From Actinomycetota bacterium (GTDB taxonomy: Bacteria; Actinomycetota; Actinomycetes; Nanopelagicales; Nanopelagicaceae): a DNA stretch of 7,356 nt. Below the pieces are notes generated by a model. That model was not told where the DNA came from. It did not search any database and was given only the letters and a program-made list of their open reading frames with translations. A program made the translations under genes and the position numbers. The first letter of the stretch is position 1, and each line of letters starts with the position of its first letter. The DNA lies in the NCBI GenBank assembly GCA_947503395.1, contig CANNDP010000045.1, forward strand, positions 1 through 7,356, in the 5' to 3' direction. Positions 4,923-7,356 of the stretch are shown here, piece by piece.

Positions 4923-6558
4923 TTGTTATTTTCCCCAGCCAAACGGTGCTCTCAGCGGGCAGGGTGAGCGTGTCTGACTTTAATTGAGCCTGAGCAGACG
5001 AGGAGAGGATTATCTGGCTATCGCTCTCAAGTTTAAGTTCAAAGCTCTGGCCTGTGGTGTTGGCATAGAGAAGAAAGTCATCCCCCCGGCTAAAGGCTAG
5101 AACTCCCTTGGGGGTATCAATCCAAGTAATCTCATTTGATGGCGCTATCTGGCGCGATAAAAGTTTTCTCATATGAAGTGACTTGCGATAGAGCGTTAAA
5201 TGGCTATCGGAATCTACTTGGGCTTCAACGCATTGATCTTGCCAAGTACTTGGAATTGGCAACCAAGGTTTTGTAGTCGTGAATCCATAATTTGGTAGTT
5301 GAGAACTCCAAGGAATTGGAATGCGAGCGCCATCTCGTCCTTTATCAACACCTTTGGTTCTAAAAAAGACTGGATCTTGGCGATCTTTATCTTCAAGGTC
5401 GCCATCTTCAAGCCCTAGCTCCTCACCTTGATAAATATAAATACCGCCAGGAAGGCCATGAGTTAAAAGCGCCATCGCTCTTGCTCTCTGCCTTCCTAAT
5501 TGCCCGCCTCCCAGTCTTGTTACAAGTCTTGGAGAATCATGATTTGAAAGCACCCAGGTAGGAGAGGCGCCAACGTGCCCGACTTCAGAGAGAGTTTTAT
5601 TGATTGCACTTACTAGAAATTCTGATTCCCAAGGAGCGATTAGAAAGTCGAAGTTAAATATCTGATGTAATTCATCACTTCTTACATATCGCATCGCTCT
5701 TGAACTGGGATGAACCCATGCCTCGGCAACGCTCATCTTCTGGCCTTCGTAGGAGTCAAGAATTTTTCGCCAACTGCGATAAATCTCGTGAACTCCCTCT
5801 TTATCAAAAAATGGAACATCAGCAAGAAGTGATTCGCGCTCAACTCTATCCATATCACTAACATCAAGGCGAAGGGCCCTAGTCAATCCTTCTGGATCCC
5901 TATGATCTTTAAAAATATCTTCCTTAACTAATCCATGAGCAACATCTATTCGAAATCCATCAACGCCCTTATCAAGCCAAAAACGAAGCGTTTTTTCAAA
6001 ATCTTTTTTTACCGCATCGTTTTCCCAATTCAAATCAGCTTGGGTTGAGTCAAATAGATGCAGATACCACTGGCCAGGTTTGCCATCTACTTCCTTAACT
6101 CTGCTCCAGGCAGGACCTCCAAAGATTGAACACCAATTATTTGGCGGGATCTCACCACTTTCACCTCGTCCATCATAGAAATGAAAACGTGAACGCTCTA
6201 GAGATCCAGGCAGAGATTGAAGAGCTGCCTTAAACCACTGATGCTCTGTCGAGAAGTGATTTGGAACTAAATCAACGATGATTCTTAAATCAGACTTATG
6301 CGCTGCCTTTATCAAATTAATAGCATCTTCCATGCTACCAAATCTTGGATCAACGGCTCTTGGATCTTGAACGTCATAGCCACCATCATTATTTGGTGAG
6401 AGATAAAAGGGACTTAACCAAATTGCATCGATGCCAAGTGATTTAAGGTAAGACAGTCGTGAAATTACGCCAACTAAATCTCCCTCGCCATCACCATTAG
6501 TATCTTGAAAGGAGCGTGGGTAAACCTGATAAATCGCAGAATTTGACCACCAATCCAA
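4918..6558 (-). CDS. aglA: GH13 alpha-glucosidase, AglA-like
   Basis: A 546-residue cytoplasmic enzyme with no signal peptide. It starts WWSNSAIYQVYPRSFQDTNG, the usual opening of GH13 alpha-glucosidases. Conserved regions follow in order: region I DLVPNH (96-101), region V-like QADLNW (173-178), region II GFRIDVAH with nucleophile Asp205 and Arg203, region III VAEAW with acid/base Glu279, and region IV NHD with His340 and Asp341. All catalytic residues are present, and a short beta-sandwich domain fills the last ~90 residues. It should release glucose from the non-reducing end of imported alpha-glucosides. Val206 after the nucleophile is the residue found in oligo-1,6-glucosidases, so isomaltose-type bonds are possible. 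Close relatives include sucrose- and trehalulose-active enzymes, so specificity is open. It follows the lacI gene closely. The TTG at 6558 lacks a good Shine-Dalgarno; an ATT at 6576 is a rival start adding six residues. Confidence 0.93.
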   Translation of the reverse strand: MDWWSNSAIYQVYPRSFQDTNGDGEGDLVGVISRLSYLKSLGIDAIWLSPFYLSPNNDGGYDVQDPRAVDPRFGSMEDAINLIKAAHKSDLRIIVDLVPNHFSTEHQWFKAALQSLPGSLERSRFHFYDGRGESGEIPPNNWCSIFGGPAWSRVKEVDGKPGQWYLHLFDSTQADLNWENDAVKKDFEKTLRFWLDKGVDGFRIDVAHGLVKEDIFKDHRDPEGLTRALRLDVSDMDRVERESLLADVPFFDKEGVHEIYRSWRKILDSYEGQKMSVAEAWVHPSSRAMRYVRSDELHQIFNFDFLIAPWESEFLVSAINKTLSEVGHVGASPTWVLSNHDSPRLVTRLGGGQLGRQRARAMALLTHGLPGGIYIYQGEELGLEDGDLEDKDRQDPVFFRTKGVDKGRDGARIPIPWSSQLPNYGFTTTKPWLPIPSTWQDQCVEAQVDSDSHLTLYRKSLHMRKLLSRQIAPSNEITWIDTPKGVLAFSRGDDFLLYANTTGQSFELKLESDSQIILSSSAQAQLKSDTLTLPAESTVWLGKITK

Positions 6559-6578
6559 TTCTTTTTGGCTATTAATTT

Positions 6579-7356
6579 CTATGCCTCCAAGCGCCTGGTC
6601 GAATTCCTCACTACCAAGGTAGTTGGAAGAGTTAGTGAATGTGATTCGCTTTTAGGAAGCTTTAATCGCTCCATAATCGACCATGCAGCCATCTCCCCCA
6701 TCAAAGAAACTGGCTGCTCAATAGTAGTTAAGTCTGAAAACTCCGCCATTTCATGGCCATCAAATCCAATAATTGAAATGTCATCAGGAACTTTTAATCC
6801 ATTTCTTCTAATTGCTTGTAGAGCTCCAAGTGCCATCTCATCTGATTGGCAAAAAATTGCTGTTGGCCTATCTGCTCTTGCTAATAAATCATCCATAGCT
6901 CTACTTGCACCATGCATGGTGAAATCACCAAAGACTTCACGAGTTGGCTTAAATTCCAATCCACTCTCAGCTAGAACCTGCATAAATCCTTTGCGGCGAT
7001 CTTGTGGAACGCTAAAGCCAAATGGATCATCAGGCCGGCCGGATAGAAGTGCAATCTTTTTATGGCCTAAATTAACTAAGTGCTGAGTTGCTGTCCTTGC
7101 CCCTGCCACATCATCAATAGCCACGCTTGAACATTGCGCATGATGCATTCCAACAAGTGCAATTGGAATTCCAAGGCTTAACATCGAATCAAACTCTTCC
7201 TCAGTTGGAGGAAGGCTAATAACAATTAGGGCATCTACTCGACCTTTTAGCAATTGATGTTGAAATAATCGCTCGCGCCCTTTCATCTGCGAGAAGTTAT
7301 AGAGCAGCAGATCAAGACCTGCTTCTCTAAGGGCTTGCTCTGCGCCATTAATAACT
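6579..7356 (-). CDS. LacI-family transcriptional regulator (lacks N-terminal part, cut by window edge)
   Basis: The frame stays open to the right edge, giving 258 visible residues; about 80, including the helix-turn-helix and hinge helix, lie outside. What is present is the periplasmic-binding-protein-like effector domain. It starts at VINGAEQALREAGLDLLLYN, followed by DALIVISLP, then SSVAIDDVAGARTATQHLVNLGHKKIALLSG, which is diagnostic for the family. Toward the end PTAIFCQSDEMALGALQAIRR and VPDDISIIGFDGHEMAEF mark the second lobe, with Asp and Arg residues expected to hold the sugar inducer, and TTIEQPVSLMGEMAAW is the usual C-terminal segment. An internal Met at 7286 is not the start, because conserved sequence continues upstream of it. 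It is encoded just ahead of aglA in the same direction, so it probably represses this cluster and releases DNA on binding an alpha-glucoside or its product; that role is inferred. Confidence 0.92.
   Translation of the reverse strand, partial: VINGAEQALREAGLDLLLYNFSQMKGRERLFQHQLLKGRVDALIVISLPPTEEEFDSMLSLGIPIALVGMHHAQCSSVAIDDVAGARTATQHLVNLGHKKIALLSGRPDDPFGFSVPQDRRKGFMQVLAESGLEFKPTREVFGDFTMHGASRAMDDLLARADRPTAIFCQSDEMALGALQAIRRNGLKVPDDISIIGFDGHEMAEFSDLTTIEQPVSLMGEMAAWSIMERLKLPKSESHSLTLPTTLVVRNSTRRLEA
6584..6588 (-). promoter_or_regulatory. aglA: GGAGG Shine-Dalgarno that bears on the aglA start
   Basis: GGAGG lies inside the last codons of the lacI-type gene. It is 25 nt from the TTG at 6558, too far to serve it, but exactly 7 nt from an in-frame ATT at 6576. 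There is no in-frame ATG or GTG between the lacI stop and the conserved N-terminus. Either the rare ATT start is used, giving an N-terminus of MNSQKELDWW, or TTG is used with only the purine run AAAAAGAA beside it. Confidence 0.45.

Noticed and set aside
6565..7086. 173-residue open frame on the plus strand opposite the lacI-type gene
   Set aside because: It mirrors a clear LacI-family coding sequence, has no recognisable domain and no supporting ribosome site; an antisense shadow.
1..7356. Mobile elements, CRISPR arrays, tRNA/rRNA genes or a defence system
   Set aside because: No transposase-like frame, spaced repeats, cloverleaf or rRNA-like sequence was seen; the window is filled with ordinary metabolic genes on one strand.

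Overview
The window reads as a chromosomal segment of a low-GC, compact actinobacterium. The best guess is a freshwater acI / Nanopelagicales-type cell. This rests on AT-rich codon use, very short gaps or overlaps between genes, an actinobacterial-style lipoprotein signal with an arginine run, and a sugar ABC operon with no dedicated ATPase. The taxon is inferred from gene content and style; no marker gene is present.

Every convincing gene lies on the minus strand, so transcription runs from high to low coordinates. In that order they are: a LacI-family repressor whose DNA-binding N-terminus lies beyond the right edge (6579 to >7356); a GH13 alpha-glucosidase, AglA-like (4918-6558); a 127-bp gap with several inverted repeats; a lipoprotein sugar-binding protein, AglE-like (3438-4790); a 175-bp gap with a very strong hairpin, a small adjoining hairpin and a possible internal promoter; two overlapping membrane permeases, AglF-like (2261-3262) and AglG-like (1338-2261); a MalY/PatB-family PLP enzyme (148-1296); and the first 50 codons of an FAD-dependent oxidoreductase that runs off the left edge (<1-151).

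The core is an alpha-glucoside uptake and use cluster. AglE captures maltose-like, trehalose-like or sucrose-like alpha-glucosides outside the membrane, AglF/AglG form the channel, an ATPase encoded elsewhere (MsiK-like) would drive import, AglA hydrolyses the sugar in the cytoplasm, and the LacI protein probably represses the cluster until sugar is present. The last two genes look like general metabolism placed downstream and are not obviously part of sugar use.

No new gene system is visible. The less ordinary content is in the gaps and gene starts: an intercistronic hairpin between the binding-protein and permease genes, structured DNA upstream of aglE including a palindrome touching its ribosome binding site, a possible ATT start codon for aglA, and a possibly leaderless start for the aminotransferase.
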